From Cryphonectria parasitica EP155 (Eukaryota > Ascomycota > Sordariomycetes > Diaporthales > Cryphonectriaceae), in the NCBI RefSeq assembly GCF_011745365.1, contig NW_024468909.1:6510001-6574000 (forward strand): a stretch of 64,000 bases of DNA. The letters are read 5' to 3'. Made by a program: the position numbers and the translations under genes. Positions 11,177 through 23,000 of the stretch are shown piece after piece. Numbering within the stretch: position 1 is the stretch's first letter; the number at the start of each line of letters is the position of its first letter. The notes beneath the pieces were generated by a model. It searched no databases and was not told the origin of the DNA. It worked only from the letters and a program-made list of their open reading frames with translations.

Positions 11177-11976
11177 TTTGAGATTGGATAGCTGAATGGG
11201 GGGTGGACTTGGGGGCCTTATGTAGATGCACGATTGAATGTGTGGATAAGAGTGCGGACAATCTCCCCTCCTAAAGCTCGTTAAATCGACTAGCGAGCGT
11301 CTTGGCTGCACAAATATTGCGCGTCATGAGGTCAAGGTCTCGTGAGGTGTTACTGCCTGCTTCGTTTTCGAAATTTGAGGTTGCGATGTTAGAGGTCGAA
11401 TTATTCAATGTGCTGAATTAGTACTCGAGCTTTGACCCTTGCCCCCCTGGCTCCCGAGGTAGGAGGTGACGTAAAGCTTGTACTAAGTAAGTACTCAGTT
11501 AGTATTTACCGTAGTACGTAGTAAACAAGTGGTGGCATTGGGTGCGCATAGCTCAAGCATTTCAGGGACTCAGGAGAACAATGTTTCATCAACAAATCTC
11601 GCTGTAGGTCTTACGGAGATGTCCTACTCCTCGCATCTTTTTTAAGAACAAATTTCATGTTTCTATCTCATTTGTGCCTTTCGAGGCTGGAGTTTTCCTG
11701 GGAATAAAATCTACTTGTCTGATCTTACTTGTCTCCTTGGCGGTCCTTACAATACACAGTATCCTCACTTGACGGCAACTCCTGAATCGCCTCTGCTCCA
11801 CCAAACTTCCTTCTTCTTGCATGTCGACCGCGAGACTCGAACCAACCTTCCTGTGCTCTCTTTTCCATAACCTTCCCAGCTTCTTGGAAGGGAAAGGAAG
11901 TGGTCTTGGATTCCTAGAATCTACAAGTAAATTAGGGAATACTGGCTAGGAGAGGCTTCTTGCGCCAGCGCCTACC
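11177..11976. other. Divergent intergenic promoter region
   Basis: An 800-bp spacer between the starts of the small membrane protein (-) and the sterol acyltransferase (+). It contains repeated GTACT/AGTACT strings around 11421-11520 (TACTAAGTAAGTACTC and similar). No gene is seen. Confidence 0.5.
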
Positions 11977-13851
11977 ATGACTTCTTCTGCCGAGCTTCAT
12001 GACACCAATGACGGCATCTTGCGCCCACGACCGCGCAAGCCTGTCCATTCACAACTATCACATCTGACAACCCTCGCTGGAGGGAGCAATGGCTATCTGG
12101 ACTCTCCTGATGCGGGCACCTTGACAGGCCAGACGAGGTATCTGCGCACAGCCGTCCCTTCCCCTCTCCCCCCTTGTTCTTCATCCTCGTTGCTAGGCGA
12201 CATAAATGCTGATACCTGGTGCCTCTCTGTCTTTTTAACAGTGGCCGCTCGACTCCTATACCGGCCGATGCCCTCCCCTCTGTCAAATCACTCTCGTCTG
12301 CTCGCAAGCAGGTTCGCGCCGAGCAGCGACGTCGGATCTTCCCGACCATCGAGTTCGCGACCCGGGTGTCGCACTTGGATCCAAACTCCGACTACCGTGA
12401 CTTCCATGGCTTCTTCAACCTCTTCTGGATCGGCCTGGCCATCATGGCCATTACTTCCATGCTGCGAAACATCAAAGACACGGGATACCCAATGCGTGTG
12501 CAGATATGGACACTCTTCACTGTGAAGCTGTGGCACTTAGGCCTGGTCGACTTCGCCATGGTCGCAAGCGCCTCGGGGTCCCTGCCTCTTCAGAGACATG
12601 TCAGGAAGGCCAAGGCTCGAAGCGGCGGAACGTGGGCCAAGGGTGGGATGGCGGTTCAGAGTGTCTACCAGGTAGTGTGGCTGTCCATTTGGATCGCCGT
12701 GCCGTTCTTGCTCCAGTGGCCTTGGACGTCACAGGTGTTCCTGCTGCTGCACACCATGGTGATACTGATGAAGATGCACTCGTACGCCTTCTACAACGGA
12801 CACCTGAGCGAGACGGAGAAGCGTCTCCAGGAGCTCGACAACCCTTCCACTGCGTCACGTGCCCCGGCATACCTCTACCCGACCGCCGAGAACCCAGGCG
12901 GCACGCTTGTCAGCCCGACGCGGACGAAACAGGGGGACGAGGACGAGGACGAAAAGACCGGCAACGGGGACGATCAGGAGGTCTTGCAGCTGCGTGAGGA
13001 CCTGGCGCGGGAGCTGACAAGCCCCATGGGCAACATCGCATACCCAAAGAACCTGACCTGGTCCAACTGGGTGGACTTCCTCTTCTGCCCGACCCTGTGC
13101 TACGAGATCGAGTACCCGCGCATCGAGCGCATCAACTGGCAGAACCTCATCTCCAAGATCATCGCTGTGTTTGGGTGTATCTTCCTCCTAACTATCATCT
13201 CCGAGGATTTCATCCTCCCCATCCTCCAGAGCTCCTCTGTGCGGCTGCATGAGGCCATCAGCGCCTCCGAGATCCTCCTAGTGCTCTTCGAGACCGTCTC
13301 GTGGCTGCTGTTCCCCTTCATGCTGACTTTTTTGCTCGTGTTTCTGGTCATCTTCGAGTACGTCCTCGGCTCCTTCGCCGAGATCACGCGCTTCGCCGAC
13401 CGCCACTTCTACAGCGACTGGTGGAACAGCACCGACTGGATGGAGTTCAGTCGCGAGTGGAACGTGCCCGTCTACAGCTTCCTGCGGCGCCACGTCTACA
13501 GTGCCTCGCGTCCGCACATCGGCCGGAGCTACGCCACCGTTATCACCTTCCTAGTCTCCGCCATCGGCCATGAGATCGTCATGGCCTGCATCACCAAGAA
13601 GCTCCGCGGCTACGGCTTTGTCTGCCAGATGCTGCAGCTTCCTATCGTGATGCTGCAGCGCACCAAGTGGGTTCGCGGCAAGGAGACGCTGAATAATGTC
13701 TGCTTTTGGTGTTCGATGATCTTGGGCTTGAGCATGGTACGTCCCTGGGATCCTGTTGGCTCCTTTCTTTCTTTTTCTGTTCATCACCCCTCTGGTTGAT
13801 CAGTCCCACTAATCAACCGATCAGATCTGTTCACTCTACGTGCTTGTATAA
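11977..13851 (+). CDS. ARE2: Sterol O-acyltransferase (ACAT/ARE, MBOAT family)
   Basis: Three exons, 11977-12137, 12242-13736 and 13825-13851, give 560 residues. Intron 1 (104 nt) joins LTGQT to SGRSTPIP. Intron 2 (88 nt, donor GTACGT, CTAAT branch) precedes a 27-nt terminal exon encoding ICSLYVLV and a TAA; reading through instead gives an unlikely tail. The protein is a multi-pass ER enzyme esterifying sterols with fatty acids for lipid droplets. Visible signatures: the FYSDWWN motif (FYxDWWN, conserved in ACATs), YPRIERINW, and the likely active-site His in SAIGHEIVMA. The soluble N-terminus is Ser/Pro/Arg-rich, and an acidic loop (EDEDEKTGNGDDQE) separates early transmembrane segments. 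Fungal ARE paralogues cannot be told apart here. Confidence 0.92.
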
Positions 13852-15434
13852 GAATCCTCAATAAAACAAAGGACCAAGAATCCACTCATCATCATCATTT
13901 TTCTAACGATATTTTTCGACTTACATGCGTCTCTGAAGTAGGATAGGAGGAGACTTTTTTTTTATTTTTTCACCCAAATAGATAGATAGATACCCATTCC
14001 CATGTACGTTGCATTGCCGGCGTAGCAAAGCATTTTAAGAAAGAACATGGGTCAAGCATAGTAGAGAGGAGAGGAGGTTGGGTGATCTTTTTTTTTTTTT
14101 TTTTTTTCATAATCTTTTGGTGCCTTATAGGATAGTACAGGCTATAGTTGTGTAGAGGTCAAGAGTAGGTTGCATGTATAGTTTCCATACTCAGGCTATC
14201 GAAATAGTCAAACACGCGCGAGCGTTGTATCTCATGCATGGTTCATCTCTCTATATATGTATACCTCGTTTATTTTCATATCTTGCGACCGATAAATTGT
14301 CATTAGTAAAACTCTCAAGTCAATTCTACAGTCAGTCACAACTGTAAGCAGCGGAGAATGTCATGATTTCGTGTCAGTTGGAGAGCTGTTTCATCATTAT
14401 TTCATTATCATCATCTAGATAGATAGATAGATTTGCCTACTTATCAACCTGAAAGCAATGAGGTGTTCGCGCCGAAAGAGAGAACGGACAAAGTATTCAT
14501 CCCTCTGAAGCTATGAGAATCAAAAAATGCCTATGTGATAGTAGTAGCAGTAAAAGTGGCCGGATCCGTCGTCAATGTCGTCCCTGGAGTCGTAAGGTGT
14601 TCGTTCGTTCCTCTTGAAGCTCCGTTTCTCCTCTGTCTGCTGAAAATGCCCCATTCACCCCTTTCCAAGTCCCTGTTGGTCGATGTCTGGTTCATCATTG
14701 GATTTATATATGGTGTTATATGTGTGGGATTGTGCAAGTATCTCCCTCTGAGCGTAAGTATTGGTGTTGAATTGGTCGGGTGTTTGACTGAGCTGGAGCT
14801 CTCCAAGGTGGTTGCCCCCATCAATGGTTAGGAATTGGCTGGTGATCTTGCCAAGAAGAATTGCTGATACGAGGGTTGGTCCTCCTCGTGCGTGTCACCT
14901 TTCTTCACAGTCTTGTCGAGTATATTGTGACGATAGTAGAATTTCGCTTGTGCATTGATGATATTGTTGTCGGCTCAGTCAAGTCCTCGCTCTCTCGCTT
15001 GGGTAAAAGAAGAAGAAAAAATGGCCTTGTCGTTAATACATGGTAGTCGTTACTGCTGCATTTGGGAGGTCATGGAATGGAATATCTCGTTCATGTCCAG
15101 TGAAGGTGAGTGAGGTAGCAAGGCAGCCCGAAAGAAAAGAGATGAGACCCCGTGAACGCCGGATAAGAAAATACAAACAAAGCAGGCCCGTATAACAGAG
15201 AGGACAGTGCACACCGCACTGCTCTGGGCAGCCATATGATCCCGTACCAACGCCAAGGAATGGGAAGACGAAATCAAGCAATATATAAAAAAAAATAAAA
15301 AAAAATGAACCCCCATGTATAAAAGAAAAAGTATCGGCCACAGCCACGCTCTCACCAAAAGAATGAAATAAAAAAGATATACAACGCAACACGTGGGTGC
15401 AGGTTTAGTCGAGGTTCCCAGCGAAGCTATCTTT
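13852..15434. other. Convergent spacer with simple repeats
   Basis: Between the 3' ends of the sterol acyltransferase (+) and the J-protein gene (-). It holds (GATA)-type repeats near 13979-13992 and 14417-14432, a 20-nt T run at 14088-14107, and A-rich tracts near 15285-15305. No gene is supported. Confidence 0.55.
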
Positions 15435-17201
15435 TCATCCGTTCGTGGACACGAACGGCTGGCCATAGGCAGTGGCGGTGTTGTAGTCGGAGTAAGATGG
15501 CGGACTATAACTTGAGGTTGCATAGTCGCCATGGTCGTATCGCTTCGTAGTGGATAGATTGTTCGGTCCGTACGGCTCCGACATCTTGACCTTGGGGAAC
15601 CCGGCGCTCGGGCTTGGTGAGTATGGGTCTTTCTGCGTCTCGTAGACCCGCGGCGTGCCACCGTCACGGCTGATGCTGTACTTCTTCTCTGACTTAGTGG
15701 TGGTGAGAGGCGGACGCGACGCGAAGTAGGCGTCGTCCTCGTCCATGGAATACGTCCGTGTCCGCGAGGATCGGTGCCTCTGGGAATCGCGAGACGACCG
15801 GCCGAGGAACCCGGGCTCCATGGTCTGCGAACGCGAGAAGGCAATACGAGAAGGCATTGGCTCGGGCTCGGGGACGTGGCTGGTGGTGTAGGCTTTCTGC
15901 AGACGCGGCGGGCTCTGCGTGGCGGGCGAGACGTTGGCCGCGTCAGGGCGGTCCCGCGAGGACACACCGGTGTCGACGTACATACCATCCATCTTGCTGC
16001 TGCTGTGCTTGCCATCGCCCGATACACGGCGATTTGAGGGAGCCCAGTCGCCTGGGTCGGCGTATTCGGGGGAGGAGAAGGTCCCTTCCGCCGCGTGCTT
16101 AGACGAGGACTTGGAGCTCTTGGGCTGCTGTTGGTTCTTGATGTAGGAGGCGGCAAACGCCAGCTTGGAGTGGAAAACGTCCGTCGAGCACAGCTCAGGG
16201 GCTTTCTCGTCAAGAGGGCTCGAGCGCTTGGAGGACGACTTATCTCTGACGGGAGTGTCCTTCTTTGATGCCTTCTTAGCTCGGCTCCTGCGAATTTCTT
16301 CCTCTTCATCGCTGTAGGGTTCGTGATAAGCCGGCCTAGCCTTCGCCCTGGGCTTCTCGTCGGCCTCCTGCTTTCGTTTCTGCTCCCGCTCCCGCTCCCG
16401 CTCGCGATCAGCACGTTCCCTCTCGGCAGCGCGTTCTCTTGCCTTCCTCTCCTGTCTTGCAATGATTCTTTCGCGCTCTTCACGTTCTTCGCGTTCCTTG
16501 CGCTCTTCACGCTCTTTGCGCTCCTTGCGCTCCTTTTCAAGCCTACGTGCTCGTTCCCGTTCCCGCTCCCGATCCCGCAGCTCCCTCTCTCTTTCCTGCT
16601 CTCGCCGCATCGCTTTCTTGCTGCGCTCGTACTCCTCTTCCTCGTCTCTTGCCTTGCGTCGCTCACGGTCCACATCTCTCCTCTCGTGTTGGTCGCGCCT
16701 CAGCTTCTCCTCGCTCACGGTCCGCCGATTCCTTCGTTCATCCTCTGACGCTCTTGACCGAGTCGGGATGCTGTGTTCCCAGGACCTCGAAAAGTCAGGC
16801 GAGTACTGTTTGAAACTTGAAGTACCCTTAGAGGGGGAGCGTTTCGAGGAGGATGAAGTACGGAATTCTGGTGGCGGGCGGGCGGTGTAGATGTTGACGT
16901 TGACGTGCCGGGCCTGTGTGGGGGAATTTCTGGGTGATATCCGGTCTCTCTCTTCCCTCAGCTTCTTCAGCTTGATCTCGTTGTCGTACTGCTCTCTCTT
17001 GTCTGGCTCGCCAATGGTTTCATAGGCTTGCTGTATCCGGTGGAACTCCTCTTGTTTCTCTTCCCTGAGCGACTCGTCGGTGACTTTGTCGGGATGACAG
17101 GTTAACACCAGCTTCCGGTAGGCCTTCTTGATGGCGGCGGCGTCTGCACCCGCCTCCACGCCGAGGGTCTTGTACGGGTCTAATGTTGATGGAGTAGCCA
17201 T
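15435..17201 (-). CDS. J-domain (DnaJ/Hsp40 class C) protein with long charged coiled coil
   Basis: A single exon of 588 residues. The N-terminal J domain (about 8-73) begins DPYKTLGVEAGADAAAIKKA, contains the HPD triad at 36-38 in LTCHPDK and ends REQYDNE, so it should stimulate an Hsp70 ATPase. Residues about 155-300 are a dense Arg/Glu/Lys stretch (RERERERARRLEKERKER and similar), likely a long helix or coiled coil, followed by Lys/Ser-rich and disordered sequence. The client is unknown. The gene has no close head-side neighbour: about 10 kb upstream is gene-free. Repeated arginine/glutamate codons leave long shadow frames on this strand, which I do not call as genes. Confidence 0.88.
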   Translation of the reverse strand: MATPSTLDPYKTLGVEAGADAAAIKKAYRKLVLTCHPDKVTDESLREEKQEEFHRIQQAYETIGEPDKREQYDNEIKLKKLREERDRISPRNSPTQARHVNVNIYTARPPPEFRTSSSSKRSPSKGTSSFKQYSPDFSRSWEHSIPTRSRASEDERRNRRTVSEEKLRRDQHERRDVDRERRKARDEEEEYERSKKAMRREQERERELRDRERERERARRLEKERKERKEREERKEREEREERERIIARQERKARERAAERERADREREREREQKRKQEADEKPRAKARPAYHEPYSDEEEEIRRSRAKKASKKDTPVRDKSSSKRSSPLDEKAPELCSTDVFHSKLAFAASYIKNQQQPKSSKSSSKHAAEGTFSSPEYADPGDWAPSNRRVSGDGKHSSSKMDGMYVDTGVSSRDRPDAANVSPATQSPPRLQKAYTTSHVPEPEPMPSRIAFSRSQTMEPGFLGRSSRDSQRHRSSRTRTYSMDEDDAYFASRPPLTTTKSEKKYSISRDGGTPRVYETQKDPYSPSPSAGFPKVKMSEPYGPNNLSTTKRYDHGDYATSSYSPPSYSDYNTATAYGQPFVSTNG

Positions 17202-19083
17202 GATGTGCGGGATGGCGCAGGCTGAAGACTAGCCGCGATACGAAAGAAAAAGGAAGGGTGAGTGGCGGTAAAAGGCAGACAGCGAGGAAGTGGAAAGAAA
17301 AGGGGCGGGTATAATCTTGGCGGCGCGATGCAATGTCACGCCAGATGCCGTGGGTGTCAAGAGTGAACTGAGAGAGCCGTGGTGCCACGGAGTGTTTGGC
17401 AGTATTCGTCCCGAGGCCCTGTTCCAAATGGATGGAGAAAGAAGAGCTGCCGCGTGTTTTGGGTGCAAGGGAAGAAGCGGGTCAGCGGAGGAATCGTGTG
17501 ACGATGACGTCTCGCAGGGGGGAGGTTATTGGTTGTCAGTCCAGGAACCAGCGGCTGGTGTTTGTCAAGCGTGCTCATGTACGCTGTTGGGGCTGCAACA
17601 GGTAACGTTGGCGAGGGTGAGCAAGGCTGAAAACCAGAGGTTGGGGGATGGATCGAGAGGTGCTCGGGGGAGCAGATATGATATAAGAGGTATCAAAGGG
17701 GGGGGCAAAAAGAAGGCTGGGGACGAGAAGGCTAGGAGGCTGAGAAAGAGAGGGATCGACCCTGGGAAGGCTCCTCCTCTCTGGACTTGCGGCCTAGCCT
17801 TGACCCTGCGAAAGACCGTTGTTGTACCTCGTGATACAAGGTACTTGGTAAATAGTGGGAGAGGGTAGCGATGGTTGTCCTCTCAAAAAGCAGAGTGGGA
17901 AGCAGGCCTTTTCCCCGGATCTCAGAGGCGAGGTACGGTCCACGGAAGGTCGGCGGTCGCGAAGTAGGCCTGGGAATGCTTCGTAATGACAACAAAGCAC
18001 GAGACGACGAGGAGTCGGACCGCAGATGAACGAAAAGGGGGAGGGGGGGACGAAGTAAATGGCGAGAAAAAGACGATAGGTTGTAATGATGATTGGAGGA
18101 TTCGCCGTCTTCTCTTTCTCTCGCTCTCTGTCTCTCAACACAGCGAGGAGAATGAAGAGAAGAAGCGAACGTCTCAAGGTTACAGGATGCAGGATGAGGA
18201 TGAATGACGACCACCGCCTGTCAGATCCCTGGAATTTGATCAACCTCTGCCCTGAGCAGGGGTGGAGCCCTAATGGTACTGGCCCAAGAAAGCTAAAGTC
18301 CCGAGGTCTAGCGGCAGGGACGAGACCAAATCCAATCGGTGCTGTGCTGAGAAGGTGAGATGACCGGGGGGAGGGGGGTGGCGCCTTCCACAAGCCAGAA
18401 CCGGAACCAAGCTCAGCTGGGTCCAGAAGTCGAAAAGGCCTGCTCTTCTAGTTTGAGAAAGAGAAAAGAGAACAGGGCTAGGAAAAGCTGCAAAATTGTG
18501 TGCGTGCAGGCTGGCAAGATCGGTCGCCTGAACTGGCCTTTGGAATTCCCAAGTCGGTTTCAAGATGGCAAAGCCCCGTGGGTTGAAGGCAGAAGCGAGG
18601 CGAGGCGAGGCGAGGCAATTGTCGGCAAAAAGGTGTCGCCCCCCTTGTCCTCTGCTTCTATCGGCTTCTTCGAGAGCTGGTGTGTCGTCCTGCAGGATAG
18701 CCAGGGGCCCTATCCGATTATGTCTAGAGCGGGCGAAAAAATAGTGGTGGTGGTGTCAAGCCGGGGCGTACTCCAAGCTGCAGGTCCTCTAGACAACCCA
18801 ACCACCTTGGTATTGTTGCTTGTGAGTGAGGGGGTGGTAAGACGTGGCGTCAGGAGATGTCGAATCTCTGAGATGCAAAGAGGAAAACCTTGTGCATCAG
18901 AAAAAGGCCGCCCTACCAAAGATTGGCACGTCTGCAGAATCACAGTTGTGTGCTTCCAAAGACCAGGCAGACAGAGATGTGTGGCAAGACGGTCGTTGAT
19001 GTCAAGGATGGGTCTCAGGCTAACCCTCGGACGGCCCAGGGGATGGTGTTGAAGAAGAACGGTTCTTTCCTTCCACTGGTCCT

Positions 19084-19088
<5 letters not shown>

Positions 19089-19132
<44 letters not shown>
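19089..19132. repeat. (CT)22 microsatellite
   Basis: A perfect 44-nt dinucleotide tract inside the desert upstream of the J-protein gene. On the minus strand it reads as alternating Arg-Glu, which explains the long spurious frames there. Confidence 0.95.
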
Positions 19133-19139
<7 letters not shown>

Positions 19140-21707
19140 CTCCTTTCTTTTTCCGCGAGTATATGCTCGACTCGTGGCATCCAAGGTCCGTTCTTCACGG
19201 AGGTCTCCAATATTGGCAGTGCCCACGAATAAGGTGTTAGTAATAGTAGTAGCAGTAGTAGCGGTGGCGAAAGTGCGACTAATGTGGTCTTCAGGTGAGG
19301 CGAAAGGGCCAAATTCAAAACAAGAGACACGTTTGACACGGTTTGACCGAAAGAAACAGAGGAGGAATGTGTCAATATTGGTGAGAAATTTAAAATCTGA
19401 ATCTGCACGGGAAGATCGAGGAGGGAGGAAGGGAGAGGGAGAGTCAGGTGAGCAGCCAAAACGGGCGACGAGGGGACCCCCAAGACGACGGTATCGACAA
19501 GAAAACAACAACTTGGTCGAGGGGTGTGGGTAAATGGGACTGATGGCCCAGCAACTGAGAGGGCCTGCGTGGGTCCCAAAGATGGTATCCTGCAGATCGT
19601 GGTACCTGGTAAAACCCTGGCTGGGTCGGGGGGGGAGGGGGTGGGCAGGAATAGCGAGCGTACCGGCGCTTGGGGACTCGCGGATGAGGTAATCTGCAGC
19701 AAACAGATGGCGGTGTGTAAGAGGAAGGTAGCAGGCGACAAAACGTTACTGCTGTCGTGTCGGCTTGCCGGTGGATGATGCTGCGGTGCTGTTACGTAGT
19801 AGAAGTAGCGGTCATGTAAAAGTAATACAGGATGAAAATGGTCGCTCTCGCTCTTCGCGGCGGTCTACTTTCAATCCTCTAATAAATACGACTTGCTAAA
19901 AGAGGAGAGCAATGATTTCTTACCTCAGTCAGCATCTGCAAGAGGAGGACGAGGACATGACGCCAGCTGACAAGAGACACACACTTGGAGAGAGAGACAG
20001 AGAACCGGGGGGGGGGGGCAGATCCCAACTCAGCGTGCTCGGCAAGCAGAGTTGTCATTGAATGATATCCCCTCCTCCATGAGTTAGCACCATATTGAGA
20101 AAACAAATAACATTCGTTCGGTTGTGCATTGATGGTCGCAATTATCGGCCGTTTCCCCTCCTCTGATCCCGTCTCATCCAGAGAGAGCAGCCCACGTCAG
20201 TCAAACGTCTTGTGCATAAGTCAAATCAGGGAGAGCGGTTTCGATAAGTGCGGACGCGGGGATGTGTCCCTCCAACTGCAGGTCGACGGTTTCGTGTACC
20301 TCTCTCCTGATGGACAGTCGATGATTTTCTGAGCGAAGGTGTCCCCGCAGACAAGACTAAACCACTCTGGTATGTATGTCACTATGTCTAATCGTGTGTG
20401 TGGTCCAAATGTCTCGTGTCTTTCACGAGAGCATGATGCAAGCCCGACAGACCATGAACACCCCCAACAGTCATTTTAAGTTGCAAGAGGACCACCTCCT
20501 CAGTACTATACACCTCAAGGACGGAGACACGTGTGTCTGGCGTGGGCCAGACAATTGTGTATTGATCACTTTAAACCGGCTCATATACCCTCCCTCTTCG
20601 AACAGAGATGCCGCGGGCTACTGCAGCGCCATGTCAGGCGCATCGACGACGAAACAGATGCTAGTAAATGCACTCATCCTTGATATAGTACCATATGATG
20701 GGCTACTTGGAGCCTCACCGTCGTGCATTGAGTAGTGTACAACGCAACCACCCTGTATCACAGCCCAACAAGAGGGGCGACAGTCCTCATTATGCGAAGC
20801 CTGACGTGGACGTCAGCAGCCCGAAAGAAGAAGAAAATTAAGAGGAAGTGGATTGGTTTGTGTATGTGTGTGATAGCTTTCTGAAAGCCTCAAAAGAAAA
20901 AGAGCGTTCTGCCTTGTTGGGTGACTACGCCTCCAGGAGCCGCAGCATAAAAAGAAGAAAAAGGTATATCATAGTATGTGAGGCGTGGCTTTGAGTTGCT
21001 GACATGCTGTAGACCCCCCCCCCCCCGTTCTCTCTGGGGCTCTGGCCGACAGAAGCCAGGTACGGTTTTGGCAATCGTGATGGGAGCCCATGAAGGGTGC
21101 GCCAGTCGGGTGTGAGCGAACCAGGGTTCGGCACGCAATCCAGAGCTCGACTGAACAACGAGACATGGCTGTACCATAGTAGGCAGCGTCCCCTCTTCGA
21201 GGCACTCCCTGACTGGCTGGTGGTATGACCGCGGTCGCGACCACATTGGCCCAAGTCCCAACCACTCACAAGAGGTCGCACGAGAAGTCCCACACCAATC
21301 CACGTTCCCCACCCCCCACCCTCCTTGGGGGCATTTCATGACACAACCACCAGGGAGGGGGTGTGGGCTGGTCCTCCCACGGCGTGCAATATGTACATAA
21401 GTGGCAGCAAGCAGCCTTCTTTGAATCATGAGTACCATAGTAGTGTCGGTTGTATATGAAAGGCTGGTACAGATTGGGATCACACCCCCCCCCCCGGGGA
21501 GGCTTTTCGATCATCTGCGGCCCCTCGTGACGGCCAGCAGAACGCAGGTACTGGTCCCGTCTTACGATAGATCAAGTACATTCCTAGTCGGCCATCCACA
21601 CCGTGCCATTGTAGCGCTTTTCTCCACGACGGTGAGTAGAGAGCCCCGCGTGCGTAACGCAGGTTGACGGCTTGGATGTGATGAGGCTTATAAGCGGCTC
21701 AACACAG

Positions 21708-21731
21708 ACACACACACACACACACACACAC
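21708..21731. repeat. (AC)12 microsatellite next to a C run
   Basis: A perfect AC tract followed within seven bases by 13 C residues (21738-21750). Confidence 0.9.
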
Positions 21732-23000
21732 GCATCTCCCCCCCCCCCCCACCTCCCAACTACCTGCAGCCGCTTTGCCTGGTCTAGCGAGAGGACAAGA
21801 GAGAGTCCCGCCCAGCAGGGACCAACATGTGCACATCTTCTGAGGGCCTGTTTGGAGGGGGGGGGCGCATAAACCGGCCGTCGTTCCATAGCACATGTAG
21901 CTTCAGCCATCGGCAGTCCACAGGGGTCTGCCTGAAGCAAAGAGTGCAGAATAGGATTAGACCGGTCTGCGTCTTGAGCGGCTACGAAGCTCTAGATCGA
22001 GAGATTTGCGTAGCCGACCCACGTTGCGCAACCACCAAATCCCATCCCCCCAGGCTTAGAGTTCTATCGTCGTCAGCGTCCATCCCGGCTGGTCCGCGGT
22101 CGAATCGAGGTGTCGTGCTGGGGTATCTTGGGTCCTAACGTGCGTGGGCTTGCGGGAGGATCAACCGACTGAGGGGGGCCCTGAAGGACCTCTCTTTTGT
22201 AGAGGCTGATTCGTTGTCCAGTGGACATGGGCCTCCTGGAAAGAGGAAGATCTTGGCTCTAGTGGGCTGCCAAGTGGGCATGCTCAAAGCCAGTAGGGAT
22301 GGTCGAGCGCGCATGTGCCAACTGCCAAGTGAAGGGGTTGATAGGTTCTTCGAGAAGGAAGAGAGACCTGCTGATCGCGATCTACAGGTTGTTCTGTCCA
22401 CTCCTCTCCACCACCCGGGTCGATCTTGGCGGGGCCATTCACGATCGCGGTTTGCGGTGTGTGTCCTGTCTCGTCTCTCGCGAAAAATGAAATGCGATTG
22501 CTCCGACCTGCCAGTTCTGCATTGCGTCGAAGTGGAGCGAACGAATGCAAAACAACAACTTGGGTTGCTGCTGGCACGGATCAGTGAACCGCATTTGCTT
22601 TGGGTTGTTTTGGGGGGGGGGGGGGCAGGAGAGATAATGCAGTGTACAGGAGGTAAGAGGGTAAGTGCAGGGCACAGGTGGTCCGCGTTCCCCATTACAG
22701 TTACCGTCCGTGCTACTTGCAGTATGGAGCGTTAATTACCCCGCCAAGTGAGGTGAGATCCCGTCCAGTTACCCCTCGATCTTGAACAGCACCAGGTGGG
22801 GGCCTGATAAGGCACGGACAAAAGCTCCCACAACTAACCCCTTCTCGCGCAACATTCTATCAGCCAAAAGATCGTGACAAGATGTTGCGAGATCACTCCC
22901 AGATCCGATCCTCCTCACTCCGAGAGGGTTGCCCTGGCATCAACGTCTCATCTTCTCCATCTGGTGACCCGTCCTCCAGGCCCAGGGACCATCAATCTCC

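Larger units (their letters stand above)
17202..23000. other. Gene desert, part 1 (J-protein upstream region)
   Basis: No supported coding gene. It contains (GCGAG)4 near 18594-18616, a 44-nt (CT)22 at 19089-19132, an (AC) repeat at 21708-21731 followed at once by 13 C, and G/C runs at 20007-20018, 21014-21026, 21485-21495, 21857-21866 and 22612-22625. Two copies of GTACCATAGTAG begin at 21171 and 21432. Long frames here (e.g. 18710-19741 on the minus strand) are low-complexity by-products of the repeats. Long promoter, leader or noncoding transcripts remain possible. Confidence 0.6.

Noticed and set aside
11830..11860. Box B-like GGTTCGAGTCTC on the minus strand
   Set aside because: No matching box A upstream on the same strand.
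15050..16675. A 541-codon open frame on the minus strand overlapping the J-protein gene in another frame
   Set aside because: It is a product of the Arg/Glu/Lys-rich repeat codons; the sequence is low-complexity and the part past the J-protein stop looks random.
18710..19741. A 343-codon minus-strand frame
   Set aside because: It is driven by the (CT)22 tract, giving alternating Arg-Glu, and otherwise has unstructured composition.
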